From the NCBI RefSeq assembly GCF_030463565.1, contig NC_134649.1, forward strand, positions 692,001 to 756,000: a DNA stretch of 64,000 nucleotides, read 5' to 3'. Each line of letters starts with the position of its first letter. Position 1 is the first letter of the stretch. Positions 46,001 through 59,334 of this stretch are shown in pieces. This stretch comes from Pelecanus crispus. Lineage: Eukaryota > Chordata > Aves > Pelecaniformes > Pelecanidae. The notes under the pieces were generated by a model, which did not search any database, was not told the origin of the DNA, and saw only the letters and a program-made list of their open reading frames with translations. The position numbers and the translations under genes were made by a program.

Positions 46001-48456
46001 AACAAGTGTCGGTGGCTCCTGGGACCACTGCCCTCGCACCCTGCGCTCCCCTGCCCTTTGCTGCCCGCCCGCTGCAGCAGGAGCGTGGCTGGTGCCTCTG
46101 CGCCGGGAGCAGCGCCTGTGCCTTGCTGGAGGCTGTCGGCCGCGGTGTAGGGGACGGAGGGCGGCTGCAGGGGCTGCAGCAGGCTCCCCCGTGCCTCCCC
46201 CAGGATGCTGCAGCAGAGGCATTGCTGTAGACAGCAGCAACGCCGGGATGCGATGGCCGTCAGGCAGGGCGGGCAGCATGGTGGATGGCCAGAGAGCTCC
46301 TGGGGCTGCTCTGCGTGTTTATAAAATGCGGGCACTGCTCCTTGCCTGCACAGCCAGGCCCCTCCCAGCAGCCTGCGCGCAGCGGCGGTATCCCGGCACC
46401 GGCAGAGCCCACCCTGGGGACGCTGAGAAACAGCTCTTTCGGGGGAGCACCCCTCTCCCCAGGCTGGGGGCGCGGGCTGGGAGCAGAGCGTGTCCCACTC
46501 CCCCCGCAGCCTGGTGCTGGGCGGCCTCTGCCTCATGGAATCACAGAATCCTTGAGGTTGGAAAAGACCTTTCAGATCATCCAGTCCAACCATTAACCTA
46601 ACACTGCCAAGTCCACACTAAACCAATTAAGGGGAGAGGAATAATTAATTTCATGTTTCCTGGCTTGGTGGCTGGATTATTTCTTAATGAAAGGAAAACT
46701 GGGAATCACTAAGGTTGGAAAGGAGCTCTAAGATCACCAGCCCAACCATCACCCCAACACCCCCATGCCCACTAAACCATGTCCCCAAGTGCCACCTCTG
46801 CCCGTTTTTTGAACCCCTCCAGGGATGGGGACTCCCCCACCTCTCTGGGCAGCCTGTTCCAGTGCTTGACCACTCTTTCTATGGACAAATTTTTCCTAAT
46901 ATCCAACCTAAACCCCCCCTGATGCAGCTTGAGCCCATTCCCTCTCGTCCTATCACTGTTCCTTGGGAGAAGAGCCCGACCCCCCTCCCTGCCCCCTCCT
47001 GCCAGGAGCTGCAGAGCGATCAGGTCTCCCCTCAGCCTCCTCTTCTCCAGGCTGAACACCCCCAGCTCCCTCAGCCGCTCCCCACCAGCCCCGTGCTCCA
47101 GACCCTGCCCCAGCTCCGCTGCCCTCGTGCTGGCCCCCACACATGTGATGACATGGACGGTCTCAGCCGCCCTCGCACTTCCTCTGCCGCAGCACCGCAG
47201 AGCCATCCGGGAGCTGGGCCGGTTGCTGCGGGGGTTTCCACCGTCTCCGGAACCGCTCTTCTCCAGAAGCAGCAAACCGAAACAGCCGTCGGCGTCTGCC
47301 GAACCTTCCCGGTGCCCCGTCTGCGGCGTTGGTGATCGGGCCGGGCCAAGCCGCCCTCCGAAGGCGCCGGTTTCCGCGTGCGGTGGCAGGGGCAGCCCCA
47401 GCCCTGCCCCATGGCCCCTGCCTGGGCTGGCGGAGGTCGGGGCTCTGATTTCAGCCTCTGCAGCCCCAGCCCTGCCCTCCGCACCGTCGGTGCCTGCCTG
47501 GGGCTGGGCTCACGCCGCAGCCTTTTCCCAACCGGGCACCCCAGGTAGCCCCTGCCTCCTCCCAGCCTCTCCGGCTCAGGAAGGTCGGTGTTCGTGAAAG
47601 CAGCCCACCGCCCCGAGAAACCCGGCTGAAAACGCCAACGCCGAGTGCAGCGGGGAAGGGTAGCGCGGGCAGGGCCGTGCGTGGCCGTGCATCGCCCTGT
47701 CTCCCCGCAGCGGTGGGATGCAGCCGTAGGGAAGCTCCCGGACGCTCTTGCGGGTGATGGGATGAGGCCCCGTCTGCGCTGCCGGCGCTTCCCGGGCAAA
47801 GGTTCTGCTGCCGGCTGCTCCTCGCGCTGGCCGGCTCCGAGCCCCAGGCACGGCGCCTTGCCCCGGCATGGGCTGTGCCCGTCTTCGGCATCAGCCGCGC
47901 ACGCCGCACTGCTGATGACACCAGAAAGTCATTTGGGAAAAACCTGCCAGGAATTACGAGCAGATTTTCTGCTAGCACCGGAGCAGATTTTCTGCTAGCA
48001 CCGGAGCAGAAGTCCTGCCCTGTCAGCAGCGTTCTGCAGCAAGAATGTCGTTCTCCACTTGTGCAATGCCTGAATTATCAGGGTTTTGTGTTCTCAACAG
48101 AACTTTGTGGCTGATAAAATAGTACAAGAGAGAAAAACTAAGCAAGAAAAACAGAAGAGCAGCTGGGGACCGGGCGGGACTTTGCAACCCTGGGATGAGA
48201 TAAGCACACGCGATGCCCGTGTCGGTTGGCAGGAACCGCGGGCGCTCCTCCGCGACTCGTCGTTTACCGCTCAGGCCCTCATCATTTCCCAATTTCGGCG
48301 TTCATCACCGGCTGCAGCAGAGGTGAGTGCTCCCTGCTAACGGTTTGGCTCTCGCTTTTCCAGGTGACGCAGTACCTGCTGGACCAGTCGTTTGTGATGG
48401 ACGAAGAGACCCTTTACGAAGCTTCTCTGCGAATAGAGCCCAAACTGCCTTCTTGA
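3755..48456 (+). CDS. RASGRF1: RASGRF1, Ras/Rac guanine nucleotide exchange factor, complete coding region in 27 exons
   Basis: Coding exons: 3755-4030, 17575-17681, 18650-18797, 21776-21868, 23047-23300, 24273-24352, 24824-25017, 25530-25639, 26914-27032, 27569-27729, 28588-28651, 29647-29783, 32047-32129, 32774-33022, 33440-33810, 35213-35338, 35993-36163, 36569-36675, 37842-37954, 38449-38509, 41423-41526, 41897-41981, 42404-42601, 43565-43644, 44734-44851, 45174-45242, 48364-48456. They sum to 3771 nt (1256 residues plus TGA); phases join without a break and every intron is GT-AG. Domain order is PH, coiled coil, IQ, DH, PH, Ras exchanger motif (REM), linker, CDC25. The translation is near-identical to mammalian RASGRF1 as I remember it, close to the human 1273 residues. 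In mammals the protein activates Ras through CDC25 and Rac through DH, at synaptic membranes, in response to Ca2+/calmodulin. The start is the ATG opening MQKG, with A at -3. The paralogue RASGRF2 is less likely, given near-identity across the whole length. Confidence 0.97.
8399..8616 (-). mobile_element. CR1-type LINE, 3' end fragment
   Basis: Reading the minus strand, the fragment runs from a GAAATTTTTCACACTGAGGA-type segment to the usual CR1 3' end (TCCCACCCAAAGCATTCC). It is a more diverged and different subfamily from the other CR1 copies here. It is 5'-truncated, as is typical, and lies in RASGRF1 intron 1, antisense to the gene. Confidence 0.85.
16788..17228 (-). mobile_element. CR1-type LINE, 3' end with duplicated tail
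   Basis: On the minus strand the element ends in the CR1 signature (TGATCTTAGAGG...CCAACCTTAGTGATTCC), followed by an extra segment (AATAATCCAGCCCCCAAGCC, TGGTTTAGTGGTGGACTTGG) and a second CR1-like end (TCTTTTCCAACCTGAACGAT). The + strand therefore begins with ATAGAATCCTAGAATC. It lies in RASGRF1 intron 1, antisense. Confidence 0.88.
17575..21868 (+). CDS. RASGRF1: RASGRF1 coding exons 2-4: end of PH1 and coiled coil
   Basis: Exon 2 (17575-17681) begins HYFTVNF and completes PH1 with the C-terminal helix [12 protein letters not shown]. Exon 3 (18650-18797) encodes a heptad-rich helix (residues about 128-177, with [19 protein letters not shown]). Exon 4 (21776-21868) continues it with [10 protein letters not shown] and the acidic-basic run [11 protein letters not shown]. 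In mammals PH1, the coiled coil and the following IQ motif act together for membrane association and calcium response. The three exons are separated by introns of about 1.0 and 3.0 kb that contain no other gene. Confidence 0.95.
17682..18649 (+). other. RASGRF1 intron 2
   Basis: 968 bp. A poly-T run lies at about 18330-18342. Nothing else recognisable. Confidence 0.75.
18798..21775 (+). other. RASGRF1 intron 3
   Basis: 2978 bp, GC-rich at both ends with an AT-rich middle (about 20500-21420). No exon, RNA gene or named repeat seen. Confidence 0.7.
21869..23046 (+). other. RASGRF1 intron 4
   Basis: 1178 bp of GC-rich sequence without a recognisable element. Confidence 0.7.
23047..27032 (+). 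CDS. RASGRF1: RASGRF1 coding exons 5-9: IQ motif and DH (RhoGEF) domain
   Basis: Exon 5 (23047-23300) opens with the calmodulin-binding IQ motif [15 protein letters not shown] (residues about 209-223) and then the start of the DH domain ([16 protein letters not shown]). Exons 6 (24273-24352), 7 (24824-25017), 8 (25530-25639) and 9 (26914-27032) complete the helical DH core, including the conserved helix [17 protein letters not shown]. The DH domain acts on Rac in mammals. A CR1 element ends about 60 nt before exon 6. The exons are otherwise ordinary, with strong acceptors. Confidence 0.95.
23662..24212 (-). mobile_element. CR1-type LINE, 3' part, single-tail form, next to RASGRF1 exon 6
   Basis: About 550 bp of CR1 in antisense orientation. 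The 3' end on the + strand is the ATAGAATCATAGAATCG motif at 23662-23692; the 5' limit is near 24212 (GGACACAGCATTCCAGG). It has only one tail: GAACCATGTCCCC joins directly to CAGTCTGGTCTGCCC on the reverse reading, unlike the duplicated-tail copies. It ends about 60 nt before exon 6 (24273). Confidence 0.9.
25640..26913 (+). other. RASGRF1 intron 8
   Basis: 1274 bp. GC-rich in the first kilobase, then AT-richer from about 26580 up to the acceptor. No other element recognised. The neighbouring introns 6 (24353-24823), 7 (25018-25529) and 9 (27033-27568) are about 0.5 kb each and equally plain. Confidence 0.7.
27569..32129 (+). CDS. RASGRF1: RASGRF1 coding exons 10-13: second PH domain
   Basis: Exon 10 (27569-27729) encodes [19 protein letters not shown] and the PH strands [12 protein letters not shown]; exon 11 (28588-28651) NGVISLIDC; exon 12 (29647-29783) [17 protein letters not shown] and the C-terminal PH helix; exon 13 (32047-32129) [12 protein letters not shown] to QMIK. 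This PH follows the DH domain, the standard DH-PH unit of RhoGEFs. Exon 11 is only 64 nt and exon 12 has a rather weak acceptor (CCCAAAG). The exon 13/14 junction reads QMIK then SDASLYCDD, without the short extra segment I recall from the human reference isoform. Confidence 0.94.
27730..28587 (+). other. RASGRF1 intron 10 with an AT-rich island
   Basis: 858 bp. The first 280 bp and last 170 bp are strongly GC-rich, while 28010-28375 is AT-rich non-repetitive sequence (AAATTTAATTTAAAGC, TAAATAATTTATAAAC). Such a sharp island in a short intron is a candidate regulatory or conserved element. Confidence 0.6.
28652..29646 (+). other. RASGRF1 intron 11
   Basis: 995 bp with an AT-rich island at about 29105-29260 (TGGATTTAATTAAGTAAATT) containing an octamer-like ATGCAAAT at 29237. 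No exon or named repeat. Confidence 0.6.
30362..30736 (+). mobile_element. CR1-type LINE, 3' end with duplicated tail
   Basis: Sense to RASGRF1. It starts within TTATTAGGAAAAATTTCTCC, passes through CAGAGAGGTGGGGGAGTCCC and GGACATGGTTCAGTGGGCAT to a first CR1 end (GATCCTTTCCAACCTTAGTG), then the AAGTAATCCAGCCACCAAGC segment and a second end (GGTCTTTTCCAACCTACACG). Strongly 5'-truncated. Confidence 0.9.
31153..31708 (-). mobile_element. Solo LTR of an avian endogenous retrovirus-type element
   Basis: About 556 bp. On the minus strand it begins TGTCCTGGTTTCGGCTGGGA and ends CCCCGACA, i.e. TG...CA termini. It contains the familiar avian LTR landmarks GAGCAATTGCATTGTGCATC and an AT-rich (TTA)n stretch (31305-31348 on the +). 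There is no internal retroviral coding sequence on either side, so it is a solo LTR left by recombination. Flanking 5-mers (AACTC and CTCTC) are not a clean target-site duplication, suggesting age. Assignment to an ERVL/ERVK subclass is not attempted. Confidence 0.85.
31305..31348. repeat. (TAA)n stretch inside the LTR
   Basis: AT-rich trinucleotide run (ATAATAATAATAATAATAAT region) that is an integral part of this LTR type rather than an independent microsatellite. Confidence 0.85.
32774..33810 (+). CDS. RASGRF1: RASGRF1 coding exons 14-15: Ras exchanger motif (RasGEF N) and start of linker
   Basis: Exon 14 (32774-33022) encodes the REM helices ([19 protein letters not shown], then [15 protein letters not shown]), which brace the CDC25 catalytic domain in Ras exchange factors. 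Exon 15 (33440-33810, the largest at 371 nt) gives a Ser/Pro-rich linker ([31 protein letters not shown]) and ends in SKQ before a GTAAGT donor. The Ser/Pro and basic content suggests regulated phosphorylation, as in mammals. Confidence 0.95.
34061..34118. repeat. (GGT)n microsatellite, slightly interrupted
   Basis: GGT units with occasional GGC and GCAGT interruptions over about 58 bp in RASGRF1 intron 15. In reverse it gives a poly-His or poly-Pro frame that is not a gene. Confidence 0.92.
34951..35060. repeat. A/C-rich low-complexity block
   Basis: Runs of five to eleven A separated by C-rich pieces (CCCAAAAAACCCTCCACC type), roughly a 20-25 bp degenerate period, about 150 bp upstream of exon 16. 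Confidence 0.85.
35213..38509 (+). CDS. RASGRF1: RASGRF1 coding exons 16-20: regulatory linker with PKA-type site
   Basis: Exons 35213-35338, 35993-36163, 36569-36675, 37842-37954 and 38449-38509. Exon 16 is acidic and Ser/Thr-rich ([18 protein letters not shown]). Exon 17 holds [12 protein letters not shown]; the serine after RRM (residue 910 by my exon count) fits a PKA consensus and matches the mammalian serine (Ser916 in rat numbering) known to be phosphorylated. Exons 18-20 encode the conserved segment from [20 protein letters not shown] to [16 protein letters not shown] leading into the catalytic domain. Confidence 0.94.
36676..37841 (+). other. RASGRF1 intron 18 with CR1 insertion
   Basis: 1166 bp. 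An antisense CR1 fragment occupies 37010-37475; the remainder is GC-rich and holds nothing else I recognise. Confidence 0.8.
37010..37475 (-). mobile_element. CR1-type LINE, 3' end with duplicated tail
   Basis: Antisense to RASGRF1. On the + strand it begins ATAGAATCAAAGAATCATAG, passes the extra segment (TTCCTGGCTTGGTGCCTGGA) and the inner CR1 end (AATCTTTAAGGTTGGAAAGG), and fades after CTTGGGAGAAGAGCCCAACA. Same architecture as the copies at 16788, 46536 and 58336. Confidence 0.9.
38097..38173. repeat. (GGA)n purine-rich microsatellite
   Basis: About 77 bp of almost pure purine on the + strand in RASGRF1 intron 19 (37955-38448), with a perfect GGA core of about 45 bp. Such polypurine tracts can adopt triplex or G-quadruplex forms. 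Confidence 0.93.
38510..41422 (+). other. RASGRF1 intron 20
   Basis: 2913 bp. A minisatellite lies at 39508-39818. The span 39830-40920 is GC-rich without features. A short AT-rich segment with several homeodomain-type TAATTA cores lies at 40926-41080, about 340 bp before exon 21. Confidence 0.7.
39508..39818. repeat. Minisatellite of 17- and 21-bp units
   Basis: Sixteen copies plus a partial one of a unit centred on CCCGCAGCCTGCACCCA. Spacing alternates between 17 and 21 bp owing to an optional CCCT/ACCC tetramer. It lies in RASGRF1 intron 20. Cys/Gly-rich frames on the minus strand are a by-product. Confidence 0.92.
41423..48456 (+). CDS. RASGRF1: RASGRF1 coding exons 21-27: CDC25 (RasGEF) catalytic domain and C-terminus
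   Basis: Exons 41423-41526, 41897-41981, 42404-42601, 43565-43644, 44734-44851, 45174-45242 and 48364-48456 encode residues about 1009-1256. Recognisable CDC25 blocks are [19 protein letters not shown], the helix [35 protein letters not shown], and the signature [19 protein letters not shown]. The protein ends RIEPKLPS before TGA at 48454-48456. CR1 fragments lie in the introns before exons 23, 24 and 27 but no exon is disrupted. Confidence 0.96.
42031..42186 (+). mobile_element. CR1-type LINE, short 3' end, single-tail form
   Basis: About 156 bp from CCCTGGAAGTGTTCAAAAAA to ATGATTCTATGAT, sense to RASGRF1, in intron 22 (41982-42403). Its tail (TTTAGTCTGGTCTACCCTTG) matches the copy at 23662 and not the duplicated-tail copies. 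It ends about 220 nt before exon 23. Confidence 0.88.
42728..42934 (+). mobile_element. CR1-type LINE, tail-only fragment
   Basis: About 207 bp holding just the duplicated tail: a first end (GATCTTAGAGGTCCTTCCCA), the extra segment (TGATCCAGCCACCAAGCCAG) and a second end (TCTTTTCCAACCTAAATGAT). In RASGRF1 intron 23 (42602-43564), sense. It is among the shortest 5'-truncations in the window. Confidence 0.88.
43645..44733 (+). other. RASGRF1 intron 24
   Basis: 1089 bp without a recognisable repeat or gene. The neighbouring introns 21 (41527-41896) and 25 (44852-45173) are equally plain. Confidence 0.7.
46536..47183 (-). mobile_element. CR1-type LINE, duplicated tail, with 5' end shared with the copy at 58336
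   Basis: Antisense to RASGRF1. It runs from the ATTCTGTGATTCCATGA-type end (minus strand) through both tails and the CR1 body to AAGTGCGAGGGCGGCTGAGA (minus strand). The last ~70 nt, carrying GTCCATGTCATCACATGTG, is also the 5' start of the 58361 copy. About 648 bp. Confidence 0.9.
47958..48009. repeat. 23-bp tandem duplication containing a hairpin
   Basis: Two perfect 23-bp copies plus the first 6 bp of a third (GAGCAG). Each has an inverted repeat GCAGA-TTT-TCTGC. In RASGRF1 intron 26, about 350 bp before the last exon. Confidence 0.9.
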
Positions 48457-48685
48457 GCCGGAGCAGTGGCCGGCGGCTGCTGGTGTACACACGCTATACC
48501 ATACTGTATATATCTCTGTTTCTGTTGGACGCCCTGGAGTGACTTCCACGTATGTGCTTCTCCAAGCAAACCGCCCCCCTCGTTCTTTAGGCCGCAGTAG
48601 ACCTCGCGTAGGGTTTTCCCGCATCGTTTAAGATTTGACGCATCGACACTTTGCTGGAGTCCCGGTTTCTTTTCGCCGATGTTAC

Positions 48686-48720
48686 TTTTTTTTTTTTTTT
48701 TTTTACTTTTTTTTTTTTTT
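48686..48720. repeat. Poly-T tract in RASGRF1 3' UTR
   Basis: Two T runs of 19 and 15, split by AC. In the mRNA it would be a U-rich element. Confidence 0.9.
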
Positions 48721-49374
48721 GTCATTTGTTCTTCTCGAGGGGGCTGGCGGTGGGGCAGGTGACCCCGCGCGTCCCCGCGGGGCAGCGCGGAGCAGCTCCC
48801 GCTCAGGCGGTGGCGGCAGGAGCAGCCCTGGGCAAACTCTGCGAGGCGGGGCAGGAGAACACGTGAAGGTTCATCCCTCGGCGCGAAGCCGCCCCGGCGC
48901 CGGGGGCCTCTGGGCCGCTGCCCCCCGGTCCCGCCCGAGTCGGGAAGATGGAAACGTCCCTTTGAGCCTCCTCGCTGCGTGCGGCTCACGACAAGCTTCT
49001 GTTGATATGCTGTAGATCCGTATACCTTGTGACCACTATGAGTAACATGATGTAGAGTTAGAAAAAGATGACCGAGTGTTTTTATTACATATACTGTAAT
49101 CCTGTCTAACCACCTTCTAGCAGGAATATAGTAATGTAGTGCTTATTCTGTGAATATTACCATGTATTTTTTACATTGTACAGTATATAAACACAGTTTA
49201 ACTTTACAGTGGCAGGCATGCTCCACTCTAACAACCAGAACACTTTTGCTGTAAGCAATACCTCGTGGTATGAGAATTCTCTTTCAAGCCCTAAAACTAT
49301 TTCAACTTACAGCTTGTTTGGAAAAATATTTCCATTTTTTTGTAAAAATATATGTTTCCTGATTACCTCTTGCT

Positions 49375-49380
49375 AATAAA
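49375..49380 (+). terminator. Poly(A) signal AATAAA of RASGRF1
   Basis: Canonical AATAAA about 920 nt after the stop, followed about 30 nt on by GT-rich sequence (TTGGGGTGTTTTTA) suited to cleavage/polyadenylation. No better signal lies between the stop and this point. Confidence 0.8.
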
Positions 49381-49540
49381 TCTATTCTATCTCAGGGTGA
49401 ACCGGGACTTGGGGTGTTTTTATCGGCGGGTCAAGGCCGGACCCGCAGCCCCCTCCCACCCCCCGCGGGGGCGGGCTGCCACGCCCCCTGCCACGCCCCC
49501 TGCCACGCCCCCTGCCACGCCCCTCCGGCGGAGGCTCGGC

Positions 49541-49700
49541 TCAGCTCAGCTCGGCTGGGCTCCGCTCGGCTCTGCTCGGCCCAGTTCGGCTCCGCTCGGC
49601 CCGGTTCGGCTCCGCTCGGCCCCGCTGGGCCCGGTTCGGCTCCGCTCGGCCCCGCTGGGCCCGGTTCGGCTCCGTTCGGCCCGGTTCGGCTCGGCTCGGC
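49541..49700. repeat. Decameric repeat upstream of CTSH exon 1
   Basis: Sixteen consecutive 10-bp blocks of the kinds TCCGCTCGGC, CCGGTTCGGC and CCCGCTGGGC with no indel, reaching to 6 bp before the CTSH ATG. It forms the presumed CTSH promoter/5' UTR. Confidence 0.88.
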
Positions 49701-49706
49701 GCGGAC

Positions 49707-57321
<7,615 letters not shown>

Positions 57322-57586
57322 GAGGAGAGCGCAGGCTGGGGAAAGTGGGCATAGGAAAAGGAACAACTGATTATATATGAATTTCTGAATGCTAAAATTA
57401 AGAAAGCGAGAACAAGATGAAATACCAGTCTGCTGAAAGTTGTTACCTTCAGGCAGATTCCCTCAGCTTGCACACAGCTTCTTGCAGTAGGAAGACCCGT
57501 GTCTCCTCTCCCCAGCCAAACACGAGCGTGCTCCTGTGCCGAGCGCCTGACTCCTGCCTTCTTGCGGCTGCGGTGCGCTCGCGGTG

Positions 57587-57666
57587 TGCCTCGTGGCCAT
57601 GCCTCATGGCGTGCTTCATGGCGTGCCTCATGGCCATGCCTCATGGTGTGCCTCATGGCGTGCCTC
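57587..57666. repeat. Imperfect tandem repeat of GCCTCATGGCGT/GCCTCATGGCCAT
   Basis: About six units of 12-13 bp in the presumed CTSH 3' UTR. Confidence 0.85.
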
Positions 57667-58120
57667 GCTCTCCCTGTCCAAACCGGGGCCCTGCGGCGTG
57701 GTGTCGGCAGTGGGGTGGTCTGCTCGGACAGGGGGAACGCCATGCAGTTACCCAATTTTAAGACGCTTCCCCGACAAAGCTCACCCTTTCCTTCAGGTGT
57801 ACACAATCAACAGATGTAACTTTTAGGGATTTTTTTTTATTTTCTTTGAAGCCGATTTTTCCTTTCTCTAGAGAAAGATGAGTGCTGTGATTTGTATGTT
57901 TTATCTATTTTCATTAAATGTGTTTAGTATTTTTTTTATTAAAAATAGGGTATTTTAATGCAAATAGAGAAGAAATGGACGATTTTCTCTTATGAATCAA
58001 TGAAGAAAGCAAGCTTATTGCTAATAGTTTCTATAAATGCGGGAGGGTGAGAGAAGGCCATGTGTCAGCAGGGGACACTTCTGCCGCCTGTTATTGCACG
58101 CTAAAATCTGCCACTGCCTG

Positions 58121-58126
58121 AATAAA
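58121..58126 (+). terminator. Poly(A) signal AATAAA of CTSH
   Basis: Canonical hexamer 800 nt after the stop, followed within 30 nt by GTGTGGTGCTGTG, a typical GU-rich downstream element. The ATTAAA motifs upstream are weaker alternatives. Confidence 0.75.
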
Positions 58127-58335
58127 GATGCCTTGTCACGCGTGTGGTGCTGTGCTCTCCGTGGCCCTGCGCGTTACCGGCTTCATTTCCGACCGCGGCG
58201 CAGGATCCCACCCCGGGGGCGTCTGCCCGCGGCCCCGTCCTCCCGCCACCGCTCCTGCAAGCAGCGTGGGGGCACAAAGCATGAAAACCTTCCCAGGGCT
58301 ACGTGACTTCCTTTTATATATTTTTACGGCCTGTG

Positions 58336-59008
58336 TCAGGGGAGGTTTAGATTGGATATTAGGAAGTGCGAGGGCGGCTGAGACCGTCCATGTCATCACA
58401 TGTGTGGGGGCCAGCACGAGGGCAGCGGAGCTGGGGCAGGGTCTGGAGCACAGGGCTGGTGGGGAGCGGCTGAGGGAGCTGGGGGTGTTCAGCCTGGAGA
58501 AGAGGAGGCTGAGGGGAGACCTGATCGCTCTGCAGCTCCTGGCAGGAGGGGGCAGGGAGGGGGGTCGGGCTCTGCTCCCAAGGAACAAGCGATAGGATGA
58601 GAGGGAATGGGCTCAAGCTGTGTCTGGGGAGGTTTAGGTTGGAAATTAGGAAAAATTTCTTCACGGAAAGAGTGGTCAAGCATGGAACAGGCTGCCCAGA
58701 GAGGTGGGGGAGTCCCCATCCCTGGAGGGGTTCAAAAAACGGGCAGAGGTGGCACTTGGGGACATGGTTTAGTGGGCATGGGGGTGTTGGGTTGATGGTT
58801 GGACTGGTGATCTTAGAGATCCTTTCCAACCTTAGTGATTCCTGGTCGTACTTTCATTAAAAATAATCCAGCCACCAAGGCAGGAAACATGAAATTGCTA
58901 CTCTGCCCTGAACTGGTTTAGTGTGGACTTGGTAATGTTAGGTTAATGGTTGGGCTGGATGATCTGAAAGGTCTTTTCCAACCTCAACGATTCTGTGATT
59001 CTGTAACC
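58336..59008 (+). mobile_element. CR1-type LINE with duplicated tail between CTSH and BLM
   Basis: About 670 bp in sense orientation. It begins with a 27-nt piece of CR1 body (CAGGGGAGGTTTAGATTGGA) that is out of order: the same motif recurs in its proper place at about 58625. This is followed by the segment shared with the 46536 copy (GGCTGAGACCGTCCATGTC), the CR1 body, the first end (ATCCTTTCCAACCTTAGTGA), the extra segment and a second end at GATTCTGTGATTCTGTA. It stops about 60 bp before the first BLM promoter motif. Confidence 0.9.
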
Positions 59009-59334
59009 GGTTTTAAAGCGCCTGCGGCAGACGCTCTTCGGCCCTGCCTCCCTTCCCGGCGGCGGCGCCGCCGCCATTTTGTGGCGAGAGGCGGGGCGCA
59101 AGCCCGCCTTTGCCACGGAAACGGAAGCGCCTACCGCCACTTCCGCTTCCGGCGCGTCCATCCAATGGGGCGGGGCTGGGCGGGGCGGGCGGTGTTTTGG
59201 CGCCGAATGCGAAGGGGGTGCCAGGCGGCGGCGGCGGCGGGGAGCGGGCGGTGGGCGGTGAGCTCGGCCCCCGCAGCGCGGAGGGCGCCCCCTGCCGGCG
59301 GGGCGGCCCCGCCCCGCCCCGGTGCCGCGCCGCC
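59009..59334 (+). promoter_or_regulatory. CpG-island promoter of BLM
   Basis: CpG-dense, TATA-less sequence with recognisable motifs: a YY1-type CCGCCATTTTG (59071-59081), ETS-type CTTCCGCTTCCGG (59140-59152), a CCAAT box (59162-59166), GC boxes GGGGCGGGG just after it, and an E2F-type TTTGGCGCC (59196-59204). An E2F site fits a replication/repair gene expressed in S phase. Motif calls are by eye and binding is inferred. Confidence 0.7.

Larger units (their letters stand above)
45243..48363 (+). other. RASGRF1 intron 26 with CR1 insertion
   Basis: 3121 bp. GC-rich, unremarkable sequence to 46535, CR1 at 46536-47183, then GC-rich sequence and a 23-bp tandem duplication at 47958-48003. No exon seen between the penultimate and last coding exons. 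Confidence 0.75.
48457..49400 (+). other. RASGRF1: RASGRF1 3' UTR
   Basis: Follows the TGA at 48454. It includes a poly-T tract (48686-48720) and an AT-rich second half with TGTACAGTATATAAAC-type sequence. It ends at the AATAAA at 49375; the exact cleavage site is estimated 15-25 nt later. Confidence 0.75.
57322..58145 (+). other. CTSH: CTSH 3' UTR
   Basis: From the TAA to just past the AATAAA at 58121. It contains an imperfect tandem repeat built on GCCTCATGGCGT (57587-57666) and an AT-rich stretch with ATTAAA at 57913 and 57938, which are possible alternative poly(A) signals. Confidence 0.65.

Noticed and set aside
58943-59161. Minus-strand frame in the BLM promoter (MAAAPPPGRE...) as a possible divergent gene
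   Set aside because: It runs from CpG island into the CR1 tail, with no splice signals or similarity. Divergent noncoding transcription is possible but not shown.
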